From IMG/VR virus record IMGVR_UViG_3300005253_000459, positions 1 through 23,702 of that record: 23,702 nt of DNA. One strand, 5' to 3'. A program made the position numbers and the translations under genes. The DNA comes from a virus. The notes under the pieces were generated by a model. The model was not told the origin of the DNA and made no database searches. It worked only from the letters and a program-made list of their open reading frames with translations. Below are positions 1 to 7,460 of this stretch, one piece after another (position 1 is the first letter of the stretch; each line of letters starts with the position of its first letter).

Positions 1-1
1 G

Positions 2-766
2 AACCTAAACAGGCTACGCGAAGTCAATATGAAGGATGGCGCGTTGGTACGCAGAGTGGGTAATACCATCAAAGGTTTTCTGTCACCGTCATACCGGCGC
101 ATGGATGCTTCACCCGTTTTTGAGGCTTTCGTAAACAAGGCGGTGAGTTCGGGATTCGTTCCGTATCGTGGTATGAATACTGATTACCGCTACCAAATTT
201 CTTTCATCAAGCCGGAAATGATTGAAGTAGCCCCAGAGGAATTCGTAGTGTACGGTTTGAATCTAACAACCGGTGACTACGGCAGCCAGGCCATGCAGAT
301 TGAAATGCTTGTCCTGCGTATAGCCTGTGCTAACCTGGCAATAGGCTATGACCTATTGCGTAAGGTTCACTTGGGGAAACGTTTTGAGTGGGGCGATGGT
401 GAATCAGTTATCTTTTCGGAACGTACCCAGACGTTAGATTCAAAGGCCGTGGCCAGCGCGGTTGAAGATGTTGTCGGTGAATCCACCAAGCATGTTGGGC
501 TGCTTACCGATAAGATTCAAAGCAGTGCGCAGACCGAACCGGACGTAGCCAAGGTGCTTGCTAATATCCGCAAAAGCGGGTTCGGCAAAGAGATAGCCGA
601 GAAGATTAAGAACATCTACGAGACAGACACCGGCGTAGAGTTACTACCACAAAAGAAAACGACCTGGCGATTGGCTAACACCCTGTCTTTGATAGCCAAG
701 GGCATAGGCAATAAAGACAAACAGATTGACCTGGAAAAAGAAAGTTTCAAGCTACTGGCAGCGTAG
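2..766 (+). CDS. DUF932-family phage protein, 5' end outside window
   Basis: The reading frame is open from base 2, so the gene is probably cut by the left edge; the first ATG inside is at 29. The segment 'VGNTIKGFLSPSYRRMD' and the following 'ISFIKPEMIEV' and 'GLNLTTGDYGSQAMQIEM' patterns resemble the DUF932 (plasmid/phage-like protein) family, whose members often sit beside phage recombination genes. No catalytic motif is visible. The C-terminal third is Lys/Glu-rich and probably helical. Its biochemical role is unknown. Position just upstream of the RecT/nuclease block fits an early gene. The family call is from pattern memory, not a search. Confidence 0.7.
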   Translation, partial: NLNRLREVNMKDGALVRRVGNTIKGFLSPSYRRMDASPVFEAFVNKAVSSGFVPYRGMNTDYRYQISFIKPEMIEVAPEEFVVYGLNLTTGDYGSQAMQIEMLVLRIACANLAIGYDLLRKVHLGKRFEWGDGESVIFSERTQTLDSKAVASAVEDVVGESTKHVGLLTDKIQSSAQTEPDVAKVLANIRKSGFGKEIAEKIKNIYETDTGVELLPQKKTTWRLANTLSLIAKGIGNKDKQIDLEKESFKLLAA

Positions 767-777
767 TTTGTTTACCG

Positions 778-801
778 CGCGGGGCATTAAGTTGCCCCGC
801 G
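778..801 (+). other. GC-rich perfect hairpin between genes
   Basis: An 8-bp perfect inverted repeat (CGCGGGGC / GCCCCGCG) with an 8-nt loop lies in the 70-nt gap after the DUF932 gene. No T-run follows, so it is not a standard intrinsic terminator. It could act in mRNA processing, 3'-end protection of the upstream message or attenuation. Confidence 0.5.
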
Positions 802-836
802 AAGTAACCAAATTAAAAAGATTGGGGGTGATTGAA

Positions 837-1064
837 ATGATTAAAAAGGTATATCCTATCGTAGTAAATCCTAAAGGAACTAAATTTCTAATGGTGGAAG
901 ATATTAATAAAACCATACACACAATCGCGTCATTAGGTTTTTATGGCGTGGGTGTGGCTCAATACATCAGAAGAAACTGGCGTAGATTGAACTTAAAAAC
1001 TATTGAAGATATAAAACGGGTGTTTTATAAACAATTAGAATGGTATTTGAACCCTAAAGCATAA
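837..1064 (+). CDS. Hypothetical small basic protein (75 aa)
   Basis: I chose the ATG at 837 because GGGGGTG lies a few bases upstream; longer upstream extensions of the frame overlap the DUF932 gene and the hairpin. The product is rich in Lys, Arg and aromatic residues, with 'YIRRNWRRLNLKTIED' in the middle. No domain, membrane segment or Cys cluster is recognised. It lies in the early block between the DUF932 gene and another orphan, with a clear RBS, so it is probably expressed. Function unknown. Confidence 0.6.
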   Translation: MIKKVYPIVVNPKGTKFLMVEDINKTIHTIASLGFYGVGVAQYIRRNWRRLNLKTIEDIKRVFYKQLEWYLNPKA

Positions 1065-1095
1065 CCAAATATCCATAGAGAGGTGGTGATTCATA

Positions 1096-1368
1096 ATGAT
1101 AGTGAAACACTATGTGAGAGTGGCTTTTAAGAAAGCCGGCAAGCGCGTGCCTAATGGGTTTATTACATCCTTAGACACGTTTGTCCAGGCCGTAGTTGAC
1201 CACGCATCAGCCAATGGCGGTATAAGCAATGGTGATATAGAAGCCTTGGCCAGCCGGTCAAAAATGCCATTGCTGGGCAGGCACGTTCACGCAGCTATGG
1301 CGCAGTTAAACCCAATCAGTTCTGGCTTGCTATTAAGTAAGGCCAGGGAAGTGAAGAATGAAGAATGA
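1096..1368 (+). CDS. Hypothetical protein (90 aa)
   Basis: The ATG is preceded by GAGAGGTGGTG at suitable spacing. The 90-residue product starts with a basic stretch (VKHYVRVAFKKAGKRVP) followed by helical segments around 'TSLDTFVQAVVDHASANGG'. The basic start and helices would fit a small nucleic-acid-binding protein, but no family is recognised and this is inference only. It is followed after 18 nt by the next small gene, as expected for one early operon. Confidence 0.6.
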   Translation: MIVKHYVRVAFKKAGKRVPNGFITSLDTFVQAVVDHASANGGISNGDIEALASRSKMPLLGRHVHAAMAQLNPISSGLLLSKAREVKNEE

Positions 1369-1386
1369 AAGAGGGTGGTGATTAAT

Positions 1387-1569
1387 ATGGTTAATAAAGA
1401 GAGTTATACAAAAGAAGATTTGATTTCATTAGCTAAGAATTGTAAACGTTCAATAGAGGAAAGAACAAGAGATATAGTTTTTGCATCTACTTGGTATGTT
1501 AAACAACTTAATTATGACGAGGCTTATAAATTCGTAACGAAATACGGAATGATACATCGGGGAAAATAA
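1387..1569 (+). CDS. Hypothetical small protein (60 aa)
   Basis: The start is the ATG at 1387, about 9 nt after GGGTGG; the GTG codons at 1375 and 1378 lie inside the RBS itself. The product is charged and mostly helical, with no recognised motif. Within the gene, bases 1439-1450 (ATTGTAAACGTT) match exactly the promoter-proximal sequence at 1585-1596 downstream, possibly an operator-like repeat. Function unknown. Confidence 0.5.
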   Translation: MVNKESYTKEDLISLAKNCKRSIEERTRDIVFASTWYVKQLNYDEAYKFVTKYGMIHRGK

Positions 1570-1577
1570 AGTTTTCC

Positions 1578-1607
1578 TTGACAGATTGTAAACGTTTTGT
1601 TTATTAG
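1578..1607 (+). promoter_or_regulatory. Putative early promoter P1 for recT operon
   Basis: A perfect TTGACA (1578-1583) lies in the 69-nt gap before recT. The best -10 is TATTAG at 1602-1607 after an 18-bp spacer (4 of 6 consensus bases). The spacer contains the palindromic AAACGTTT. The pattern TCCTTGACA followed by a fixed G-T-x-A-x-C is shared with the promoters at 6018 and 20567, suggesting a common regulator. Confidence 0.6.
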
Positions 1608-1638
1608 TAATTAAATTCGGTAAGAAAGGAAGGTAACT

Positions 1639-2571
1639 ATGGCGAGAGCCAAAAACAAACCACGGAAACCCAAGAAACCTAACCCCACCCCAAAGGTCAA
1701 GCAGATAGAAGCTGCTCTGACCAAACCGGTAGACCCGTTGATGGAACTCAAGGATGTATTGACGGTTGATATGGTCAAGAAGTATATCTGCCCTACGGCT
1801 AACGATACAGAGATAGGGCTATTCCTGACCATAGCTAAGTCTTATAAACTCAATCCATTTAAGCGGGAGATTTATCTGGTGATTTATGATGGCAAGAACG
1901 GCAGAGAGGTTTCCGTCCAGGTAGGTTATGAGGTTTATCTTAAACGAGCAAGCCGAATCCCTGCCTATGCTGGGTTCAAGGCCTGGACTGAACCGAAAGA
2001 TGCTAAAATACCAGTCAAGGCTTGCGTCAAGGTATTCCGCAAGGACTGGAAAGAACCATTGGAACATGAGGTTGATTTTGATGAGTTTGTCAAGATGAGG
2101 TGGGATAAAGAAGCAAGGAGACTTGTCCCTACTAAGTTCTGGAAGAAGATGCCTAAGAGTATGATTAAGAAAGTGGTAATTTCTCAGGCGTTCCGCCAGG
2201 CGTTCCCTGACGAGATGGGTGGACTACCGTACATACAGGAAGAAATTCACCCCAAAGAAAACATCAAGGATGCCGAGGCTACGGTAACACCTGCCGAGAC
2301 CCATGTTAAGATGCCGGAACGCACGGACAAGTCTGTCAAGCCCAAGCCGGAAGCAAAGAAACCAGACCCACCTAAAGAACCGGCCAAGCCAGTGCAACCA
2401 GCAGTGAAGTATGTTTCACCTGGTCAGATTGAAACCTTAAAGGGTTTATGCGTGGCTAAGAACCTTGACCCTGATGAGATTGCTCATTCTTATTTCGGGG
2501 CAAATTCTGTTAAGACATTGCCGGCTAATAAGGCAGGTATGTTCATGAACGAGGTGAGCAAGATAAAATGA
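1639..2571 (+). CDS. RecT/Bet-family single-strand annealing recombinase
   Basis: Anneals complementary ssDNA during phage recombination and replication restart, normally with a partner exonuclease. Core residues about 35-215 carry the Bet/RecT pattern: 'NPFKREIYLV', 'VQVGYEVYLKRASR', 'PTKFWKKMPKSMIKK' and 'QAFRQAFPDEMGGLPY'. A Lys/Pro-rich N-terminal tail (KPRKPKKP) and a Pro/Lys-rich linker (about 220-260) flank it. The last ~55 residues, beginning 'YVSPGQIETLKGLCVAKNLD', look like a separate small helical domain. AAGGAAGG precedes the ATG at 1639. The stop overlaps the start of the nuclease gene (ATGA), the usual annealase-exonuclease pairing. Length 310 aa is slightly long because of the extra tails. 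Confidence 0.88.
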   Translation: MARAKNKPRKPKKPNPTPKVKQIEAALTKPVDPLMELKDVLTVDMVKKYICPTANDTEIGLFLTIAKSYKLNPFKREIYLVIYDGKNGREVSVQVGYEVYLKRASRIPAYAGFKAWTEPKDAKIPVKACVKVFRKDWKEPLEHEVDFDEFVKMRWDKEARRLVPTKFWKKMPKSMIKKVVISQAFRQAFPDEMGGLPYIQEEIHPKENIKDAEATVTPAETHVKMPERTDKSVKPKPEAKKPDPPKEPAKPVQPAVKYVSPGQIETLKGLCVAKNLDPDEIAHSYFGANSVKTLPANKAGMFMNEVSKIK

Positions 2572-3230
2572 AAGAAGTTAGGATAGTAAAAATAACTGAT
2601 ACTGATTATCAGTTCACCGAGAACAACGTGCCTTATGTTTATCCCAGGGTAACATCTATCATTAAAGAGTTCGGCATTAATGACCTAAGTAAAGTGCCAC
2701 CGGATGACCTTGAAAAAGGCAGGCAACTTGGTAGTGCCGTACATTCGATGATAGAACTCTACAATAAGGATTTCCTTAATGTGGATTCCCTTGATGTAAA
2801 ATTGCCACCGTATCTTGAAGGCTACAAGAAGTTCCGCGCCGAAGTGTCATGGGCTAAAGAATTTGAATCAACACCCCATGAACAAGAAGTTAAATTAATC
2901 GTGGAAACAGAAGACCCTGAAAACGACTCCACCGGTATTTTTATTTACTCACATAGGTGGGGTTTTGCTGGCACGCTGGACGATGTTTTTAAGCCTCAAA
3001 TAATAACTGATTACAAGAGCGGTGTTCTGGGTAAGGAAGGTATGAAAGCAGCAGCCTTGCAGACGGCAGCTTATTCTATCGGGTATAAAGAACTATACCG
3101 TAAATCTATCAAGAAAAGATTTACGGTGCATCTAAAACCAGGTGGGTACAAGATACATGAGTATAACCAAGAAAAAGATATGTACGATTTCTTGGCTCTT
3201 ATGACTGTCCATCACCTAAAAAGAAAGTAG
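2568..3230 (+). CDS. PD-(D/E)XK (RecB/Cas4-like) nuclease, RecT partner
   Basis: A probable exonuclease producing ssDNA for the annealase encoded just upstream, with which it shares an ATGA overlap. Motifs fit the PD-(D/E)XK superfamily: 'GSAVHSMIE' with H59, acidic 'HEQEV' near 105, 'GFAGTLDDV' with D138, 'ITDYKSG' with D148 and K150 (the D-x-K signature), and 'QTAAY' at about 165-169 (the QxxxY-type motif). No helicase motifs or Cas4-type iron-sulfur cysteines are visible. At 220 aa it is a minimal stand-alone nuclease. The fold assignment is fairly firm; 5'-3' polarity is inferred from the pairing. Confidence 0.82.
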   Translation: MKEVRIVKITDTDYQFTENNVPYVYPRVTSIIKEFGINDLSKVPPDDLEKGRQLGSAVHSMIELYNKDFLNVDSLDVKLPPYLEGYKKFRAEVSWAKEFESTPHEQEVKLIVETEDPENDSTGIFIYSHRWGFAGTLDDVFKPQIITDYKSGVLGKEGMKAAALQTAAYSIGYKELYRKSIKKRFTVHLKPGGYKIHEYNQEKDMYDFLALMTVHHLKRK

Positions 3231-3236
3231 GTACTA

Positions 3237-3956
3237 ATGGCTAAAGAAAGACAAAGGAGACCAGTATTGAGTATAACCCAGCAGGCCGAAATGTTTAAGA
3301 AGTTAAGCAACCCAGCAGTGAAATACGCCACGGATATTGTTATTAAGACACCGGACGTTTACGCGGAAGCTATGACCAAGGCGCAGGTCATCAACACCAT
3401 GATTAACCAAAGGAAAGAACGATTTGCGCCACTAATAACTGATGCCAAAAGCACCCTACAGGGGATACGTCAGTTAGAGGCAGATGTTCTTGAACCATTA
3501 AAGATAGCCAAGGCACGGTTAGCACCCAAGCTGTTGAAGTTCTCTGATGACCTGGAACTCAAAGCGGAAAAGGAACGGCTTAAGTTAGAGGCCGAGGCCA
3601 AGGCAAAGCAAGATAAGTTAGATAAAGCTGCCGAGAAGAAAGCGGAAAAGGCCAAAGACAAAGGTGACACCGATGGTGCGGAAAAGATAATGAACACAGT
3701 TCCGCAAGTTCCGGTTGCCCCGCCGAAGGTATTCGTACCAAAGGTTGGTCGTGCTTACAAGAAGGTTACCTACAAAGCCGAGGTTACCAATGCCAGGGAA
3801 TATATCAAACACGTGATGACACTACCCGACCCAGAGAATTATCTGCTGGTCAACATGAGACCGTTGAATGACTTATCAAAATCAACCGAGGGTAAGGCCG
3901 TTAAACCTGGTATTCGCTTCTTCAAAGACAAAACAATGGTTCCAGGGAGTGCATAA
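3237..3956 (+). CDS. Coiled-coil phage protein of unknown function
   Basis: A 239-aa protein with a long central heptad-like region (about residues 60-150), very rich in Ala, Lys, Glu and Leu, followed by a Pro/Val linker (VPQVPVAPPKVFVPKVG) and a C-terminal globular part ending near 'KPGIRFFKDKT'. Coiled-coil proteins of this size are common next to phage RecT/nuclease genes, where they are thought to be recombination accessories or structural scaffolds, but no family is identified. It starts 6 nt after the nuclease stop. Role inferred from position only. Confidence 0.65.
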   Translation: MAKERQRRPVLSITQQAEMFKKLSNPAVKYATDIVIKTPDVYAEAMTKAQVINTMINQRKERFAPLITDAKSTLQGIRQLEADVLEPLKIAKARLAPKLLKFSDDLELKAEKERLKLEAEAKAKQDKLDKAAEKKAEKAKDKGDTDGAEKIMNTVPQVPVAPPKVFVPKVGRAYKKVTYKAEVTNAREYIKHVMTLPDPENYLLVNMRPLNDLSKSTEGKAVKPGIRFFKDKTMVPGSA

Positions 3957-3957
3957 T

Positions 3958-4125
3958 ATGGCGTATTGGTGTAACCATCCTAAGAAACCGGCGCAAATAT
4001 CCAAGGGTAAAATCTTTGGCCATTGCCTAAAGAAAGGTTGCCGGTACGTGCTTAGACAAAAGCGCAGGCCTCGTAAGCCATTACTACAAAGGAAACAGTC
4101 AACCAAGATAAGGGTGTTAATATAA
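3958..4125 (+). CDS. Small basic zinc-finger-like protein (55 aa)
   Basis: The ATG at 3958 directly follows the upstream stop; upstream extension of the frame would overlap the previous gene, so this start is preferred. Potential metal ligands are 'WCNHP' at the N-terminus and 'HCLKKGC' near residue 22. The C-terminal half is strongly basic (RQKRRPRKPLLQRK), suggesting nucleic-acid binding. The stop overlaps the next start as TAATG. It is one of many Cys-rich mini-proteins in this genome. Confidence 0.5.
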   Translation: MAYWCNHPKKPAQISKGKIFGHCLKKGCRYVLRQKRRPRKPLLQRKQSTKIRVLI

Positions 4126-4466
4126 TGAAGAAACTAAAAGAATTGCCCGTGGCTTACATGGAAGATAAACTTATCAAGCTACCAAGTGAAATATATAAGG
4201 CCAACGAGGTAGCCATAGGCCTGCGCATCGAGAGGGATATGCTAAAGGCTAACTTGAAGCAAGCCAAGTCAATGATAGTAGCGAGCCGGAAGATGAAAAT
4301 GACCAAAGAACAACGCGCTGCCTATGCCGAATTAAGTACCAAGCAGTTGCAAACAGAAGCGATTGAGGCAGACGATAAGTACCGGCGGGCTATGGCTGCC
4401 CTGGATAAACTCAACAACGTGCTAAAGGTAATTTGTAAGATAGGGGAAATGAAGAAAAGCCAATGA
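4125..4466 (+). CDS. Hypothetical helical protein (113 aa)
   Basis: Translationally coupled to the gene before (TAATG) and the gene after (ATGA at 4463). The product is almost entirely charged/aliphatic helix, e.g. 'LRIERDMLKANLKQAKSM' and 'DDKYRRAMAALDKLNNVLK', with no Cys or membrane segment. It probably forms a coiled coil. No family is recognised. The tight coupling suggests it works with its neighbours. Confidence 0.6.
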   Translation: MKKLKELPVAYMEDKLIKLPSEIYKANEVAIGLRIERDMLKANLKQAKSMIVASRKMKMTKEQRAAYAELSTKQLQTEAIEADDKYRRAMAALDKLNNVLKVICKIGEMKKSQ

Positions 4467-4762
4467 TAGATGAAATAGTTTATCGGTTGCCCAAGGGCGT
4501 TAAGTTAAGCCAGCACCTACGCGAAGGGGCGATGGGTTATCTTAGGGTGGCCTATCTGGGCAATGATTATTATTTGCCTATCACCAAAAACGCCAAGAAG
4601 ATTTTCGGATTCAAAATTATCAAGGGTAAAATAGAACAAAGGGATTGGGAAACAAACACGAAGATGGCAGACTTTGCCCGTGATGTTGTAGGTGCTATAT
4701 TTCTTCAAGTCAGGGAATCAGTAGGCGATGAAATACGAGAAGGGATTAGAACGGGCAATTAA
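4463..4762 (+). CDS. Hypothetical protein (99 aa)
   Basis: Starts within the previous stop (ATGA). The N-terminal part alternates beta-prone segments ('YLRVAYLGNDYYLPIT', 'FGFKIIKGKIE'), and the C-terminal part is helical ('MADFARDVVGAIFLQVRES'). No catalytic motif or known domain is recognised. Unknown function within the early recombination block. Confidence 0.6.
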   Translation: MIDEIVYRLPKGVKLSQHLREGAMGYLRVAYLGNDYYLPITKNAKKIFGFKIIKGKIEQRDWETNTKMADFARDVVGAIFLQVRESVGDEIREGIRTGN

Positions 4763-4815
4763 TCTGCGGTTAATAAAGCAATTACCAGTACTTAAAAAAG
4801 AAAGGAAGGTAAAGC

Positions 4816-5082
4816 ATGAAACATAAACTAAAAGGGAATTATGAGAGGGAAAGAGAGGTTTGGCTTGATGGTGAACGGCTTGACCCGAAGCCAAGCCAGA
4901 AATATCACAATCACAGTCCTGATGGTTTTAATTGGGGCTATTTAGGTTCGGGATGCGCCCAATTAGCATTAGCGATAATGCTTAAATTAACAGGGGAAGC
5001 CGTTGGCTACCAAATGTTCAAAGAGAAGGTCATAGCAGGATTACCTCAAGGGGAATCTTTTGAAATAGAATTTGAATTATAA
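4816..5082 (+). CDS. DUF6166 domain protein
   Basis: AAAGAAAGGAAGG lies upstream of the ATG at good spacing. The protein has the DUF6166 signature in order: a D/E-G-x-x-L-D-P-K-P-S-Q-K stretch, then 'YHNHSPDGFNWGY' (residues 30-42) and 'GSGCAQLALAIMLKLTG' (44-60), with a C-terminal beta strand 'GESFEIEFEL'. This small domain is widespread in phages and mobile elements but has no established function. Length (88 aa) is normal for the family. Confidence 0.78.
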   Translation: MKHKLKGNYEREREVWLDGERLDPKPSQKYHNHSPDGFNWGYLGSGCAQLALAIMLKLTGEAVGYQMFKEKVIAGLPQGESFEIEFEL

Positions 5083-5102
5083 AAAAGAAAGGCAGGTGAG
5101 TA

Positions 5103-5384
5103 ATGAAGGAAGCGACTTGTAGCGCAACAGAATTTGTATGTAATTGGTGTGGAGTGATACTTGAAGATGGTAATGGCGCATCAAAAATAGATTGTGCTAA
5201 CTGCGACAATAATTTTAGTATAGACGATGAGATTATTTGTTGTGATGATGAATTGCCTCGCAGCAAAGAAAACCCAATAGGGGCTGATGAGGCTTTGCAC
5301 TATTGCAACGATGACTGCTATAAAGAACATCAAGAGAAAAGAGAACAATATTATAAGGATTTAGCTCAAAAGAAAAAGGTGTAA
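5103..5384 (+). CDS. Cys-rich acidic zinc-binding-like protein (93 aa)
   Basis: AAAGGCAGGTGAG precedes the ATG. Paired cysteines occur as 'CNWCG' (13-17), 'CANC' (about 31-34), 'CCDDE' and 'CNDDC' (about 68-72), enough for two metal sites. The C-terminal 20 residues are charged and helical (EHQEKREQYYKDLAQKKK). No named family is recognised. It sits in a run of small early genes and is followed after 2 nt by another zinc-ribbon gene. Confidence 0.6.
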   Translation: MKEATCSATEFVCNWCGVILEDGNGASKIDCANCDNNFSIDDEIICCDDELPRSKENPIGADEALHYCNDDCYKEHQEKREQYYKDLAQKKKV

Positions 5385-5386
5385 CC

Positions 5387-5938
5387 ATGCCCGAAGTTAG
5401 CCAAGACAAAAAGGTTAGTACGTGCCTCAAGTGCGGTGTAGAAATAACCGGCGTATACTATTGCCCTGATTGCGTAGCCATACTTGATAAAGCCCTGGCT
5501 GAGAAGAACGCAGCAGTAGAAAAGCATACGACCATAAGCCACGTTGACCTATCAGACATATTCAACCATACGGATGAAGAAGGTAATGAGTTGTTCTGCA
5601 ATACTTCTGGCAAGCTATACCTAAAGCTGGCCGGCGAAAAGACTTCCCGCATGGTCGGCAGCGTAGGTCGTAAAGGTGGCAGGATTAAATACATCAAGCC
5701 GGTCAAGGAAAAGAATAGGCATCGTAAGTCTAATAGCTGGGGTATATGCTGGGCAGTGCTTAATAAGATGCCGAATGATGGTGAGATAATATTCTATTCA
5801 CCAGAGGCAATCTATTCAATCGAGGTAGCCCGTGCCAGGGGTAAGGGGCAGTTCCTTTTCTTTAAGCGCGTGGGCTATGAAAAACAATTTTTCGTTCCGG
5901 TCAAGGACTGGACAATAGAAAGGTTAGGTAGTCAATGA
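5387..5938 (+). CDS. Hypothetical protein with N-terminal zinc ribbon (183 aa)
   Basis: An N-terminal four-cysteine ribbon ('CLKCG' at 13-17 and 'CPDC' at 26-29) is followed by a helix and then a beta-rich domain from about residue 60 containing 'SGKLYLKLAGEKTSRMVG' and several Lys/Arg stretches. The ribbon and basic patches suggest nucleic-acid or protein binding; no enzyme motif is seen. AAGGTG precedes the ATG. The stop overlaps a possible 14-codon ORF by ATGA. Function unknown. Confidence 0.6.
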   Translation: MPEVSQDKKVSTCLKCGVEITGVYYCPDCVAILDKALAEKNAAVEKHTTISHVDLSDIFNHTDEEGNELFCNTSGKLYLKLAGEKTSRMVGSVGRKGGRIKYIKPVKEKNRHRKSNSWGICWAVLNKMPNDGEIIFYSPEAIYSIEVARARGKGQFLFFKRVGYEKQFFVPVKDWTIERLGSQ

Positions 5939-5979
5939 AAACTCGCTGGACGAGAAAAGAATTAAACCATAGAATTTAA
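5935..5979 (+). CDS. Possible 14-residue coupled ORF
   Basis: An ATG inside the previous stop (ATGA) opens a 14-codon frame encoding a very basic peptide (MKTRWTRKELNHRI) that ends before the next promoter. It may be real, a remnant, or chance. The only support is the coupling arrangement. Confidence 0.15.
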   Translation: MKTRWTRKELNHRI

Positions 5980-6017
5980 GAGGGTATAATTATTTGCCAG
6001 GTTTTACTAAATAATCC

Positions 6018-6047
6018 TTGACAAGATGTCAACGCTTTATTTAATAT
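6018..6047 (+). promoter_or_regulatory. Putative promoter P2 for HTH/replication operon
   Basis: Perfect TTGACA at 6018-6023 with TAATAT at 6042-6047 after an 18-bp spacer. The spacer (AGATGTCAACGCTTTA) resembles that of P1 at the same positions. A 7-bp AT-rich inverted repeat (ATTATTT at 5989-5995, AAATAAT at 6009-6015) abuts the -35 and could be a protein-binding site. Transcription should begin near 6054, just before the HTH gene. Confidence 0.62.
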
Positions 6048-6077
6048 TAATAAATGATAAAAGAAAAGGCTAAAAAG

Positions 6078-6344
6078 ATGACAAAGACTATGGCTAATCA
6101 TCAGTTGGTAGAGGCTTGGTTGGCTATGAATGAACGCAGCCAGGCGTACTTAGCGAAGCACATCAAGGTCAATCCGGCCATCGTTTCGCGGTTCATGAAT
6201 GGTATGGACGTATCGGCAAAGGTGTTACTCAAGATGGCCGAGGTTACCAGGCTACAGTTAAGGATTGAGTTCTGCAAAGGCTGCGGTAAGGTTATTAATT
6301 TTACCCACCCGTGTCCGTGTTCAAGGAAAGGCGTTATCAGATGA
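6078..6344 (+). CDS. HTH regulator-like protein with C-terminal zinc motif
   Basis: I chose the ATG at 6078, which has AAAGG upstream; the ATG at 6054 lies at the predicted transcription start and would be leaderless. The 88-aa product has a helix-turn-helix-like segment, 'NERSQAYLAKHIKVNPAIVS' followed by 'RFMNG', with the spacing of Cro/cI-type domains. A C-terminal 'CKGCG...CPC' set follows. As first gene after P2 it may be a regulator of the shared operators, but no operator binding can be shown. It overlaps the next gene by ATGA. Confidence 0.55.
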   Translation: MTKTMANHQLVEAWLAMNERSQAYLAKHIKVNPAIVSRFMNGMDVSAKVLLKMAEVTRLQLRIEFCKGCGKVINFTHPCPCSRKGVIR

Positions 6345-7315
6345 GAGAGCAGCCATGGATTAAGGTCTGGCAAGAAAAGATTTTATCTTCCCAGAATCTA
6401 CGAGAACTTAATTTTACTTCCCATAGTTTATTCCTTCAACTTTTAATCCGTGTACGCCCATCGGGTAAGCTTCAAGGTATGTTGGTTTACCCCAAGGGCA
6501 AGCCCGTGGCCAATGAAAAACTGGCCAAGGATATGAAACTAAAGTTATGTTTATTCAATAACGCATTACAAGATTTATTAGACCGTGATATAGTTGAGAA
6601 CCAGACCTTCATTGCAAAGGACAAACAAATTTATCCCCTTCTATATTTAAGGAAATTCGAGGATTTACAGAAACGCAATAGAACCGATGGTGTTACGACC
6701 GTGTTACCAGAAGATGCCCCCGCACCGTCACAGGGGTGTAACAACACTGGAACAACTCAAAACCAACCCCTTGATACTAAAGGAGTTACGACTTCGGAAA
6801 CCCCTAAGAGAGAGAGTAAGAATGATATGAAGAAGAATAATAAGAATAGCATTTATCAGTCCCTCTTTAATTACTGGAATCTCCAAGAGATAGCCAACCA
6901 TAGAAAACTAACTAACAAGATGAAACGGTGTATCAATGGCCGGTTAGACGAAGGATTCACCGAGGCAGAAATCATGAGAGCCATAGCCAACTATGCCAAG
7001 ATATTAAAATCAGAGGAATACTGGTGGACACATAGGTGGACTGCTCTGACAGATTTTCTTAACCGCGGCATTGATAAGTTCAAGGATTGGAGTGTGGCGC
7101 ATATTAACTATCTTAAATCAGACAAGAAGTTGGCCAGCCTTAAGGATAAAAAGGAAGCGCAGTTTGAAGCAAGCCTGCATAAGATAATAACCGACTGCAA
7201 GAAGTGCGATGGCCAGGGAAGCATACATGGTGATGACGGAACGCATGAATGCTCATGCCGGAAACGGGTTAAGGAACTGCGGAAGGAACACAATGACATT
7301 AACAAAAAAGCGTAG
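6341..7315 (+). CDS. Putative phage replication organiser / DnaD-like protein
   Basis: The start is the ATG at 6341 (ATGA overlap with the HTH gene, AGGAAAGG upstream), giving 324 aa. The N-terminal ~110 residues look like a winged-helix domain ('WIKVWQEKILSSQNLRELNF' ... 'DLLDRDIVENQTF'). A Ser/Thr/Asn/Pro-rich linker follows, then a helical domain with 'YWWTHRWTALTDFLNRGIDKF', similar to the C-terminal region of many phage replication-initiation proteins. A C-terminal zinc motif 'CKKCDGQG...CSC' may bind DNA or helicase. No helicase or primase motif is seen, so host enzymes may be recruited. Family inferred. Confidence 0.55.
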   Translation: MREQPWIKVWQEKILSSQNLRELNFTSHSLFLQLLIRVRPSGKLQGMLVYPKGKPVANEKLAKDMKLKLCLFNNALQDLLDRDIVENQTFIAKDKQIYPLLYLRKFEDLQKRNRTDGVTTVLPEDAPAPSQGCNNTGTTQNQPLDTKGVTTSETPKRESKNDMKKNNKNSIYQSLFNYWNLQEIANHRKLTNKMKRCINGRLDEGFTEAEIMRAIANYAKILKSEEYWWTHRWTALTDFLNRGIDKFKDWSVAHINYLKSDKKLASLKDKKEAQFEASLHKIITDCKKCDGQGSIHGDDGTHECSCRKRVKELRKEHNDINKKA

Positions 7316-7460
7316 GGTTGTTGAGATACCTGCTAGGTGTCTCTTTTGTCCGTTTTGTTATGGCACTTGTCATTTGTATCGTAAGCGTTTTAATTGGGGT
7401 GAAATAGGCAAGCCTAAATTCTGCAAAGCAAAAAGTGTAACAATAAACGAGGTGGGATGA
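7293..7460 (+). CDS. Cys-rich mini-protein (55 aa)
   Basis: The start at 7293 (GGAAGGA upstream) overlaps the end of the replication gene by 23 nt. The product has 'CLFCPFCYGTCH' near residue 17-28 and another Cys later, giving five Cys and one His, suitable for one zinc site. Its stop overlaps the RusA-like start (TGATG at 7458-7462). Function unknown; probably a structural zinc protein or adaptor. Confidence 0.5.
   Translation: MTLTKKRRVVEIPARCLFCPFCYGTCHLYRKRFNWGEIGKPKFCKAKSVTINEVG

Noticed and set aside
5985-5990. TATAAT at 5985 as a further promoter
   Set aside because: The bases 17 bp upstream (TTAAAC) are a poor -35, and a better promoter lies 30 bp downstream.
6054-6077. ATG 6054 as start of the HTH gene
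   Set aside because: It falls at the predicted transcription start with no leader or RBS; ATG 6078 has AAAGG at suitable distance.
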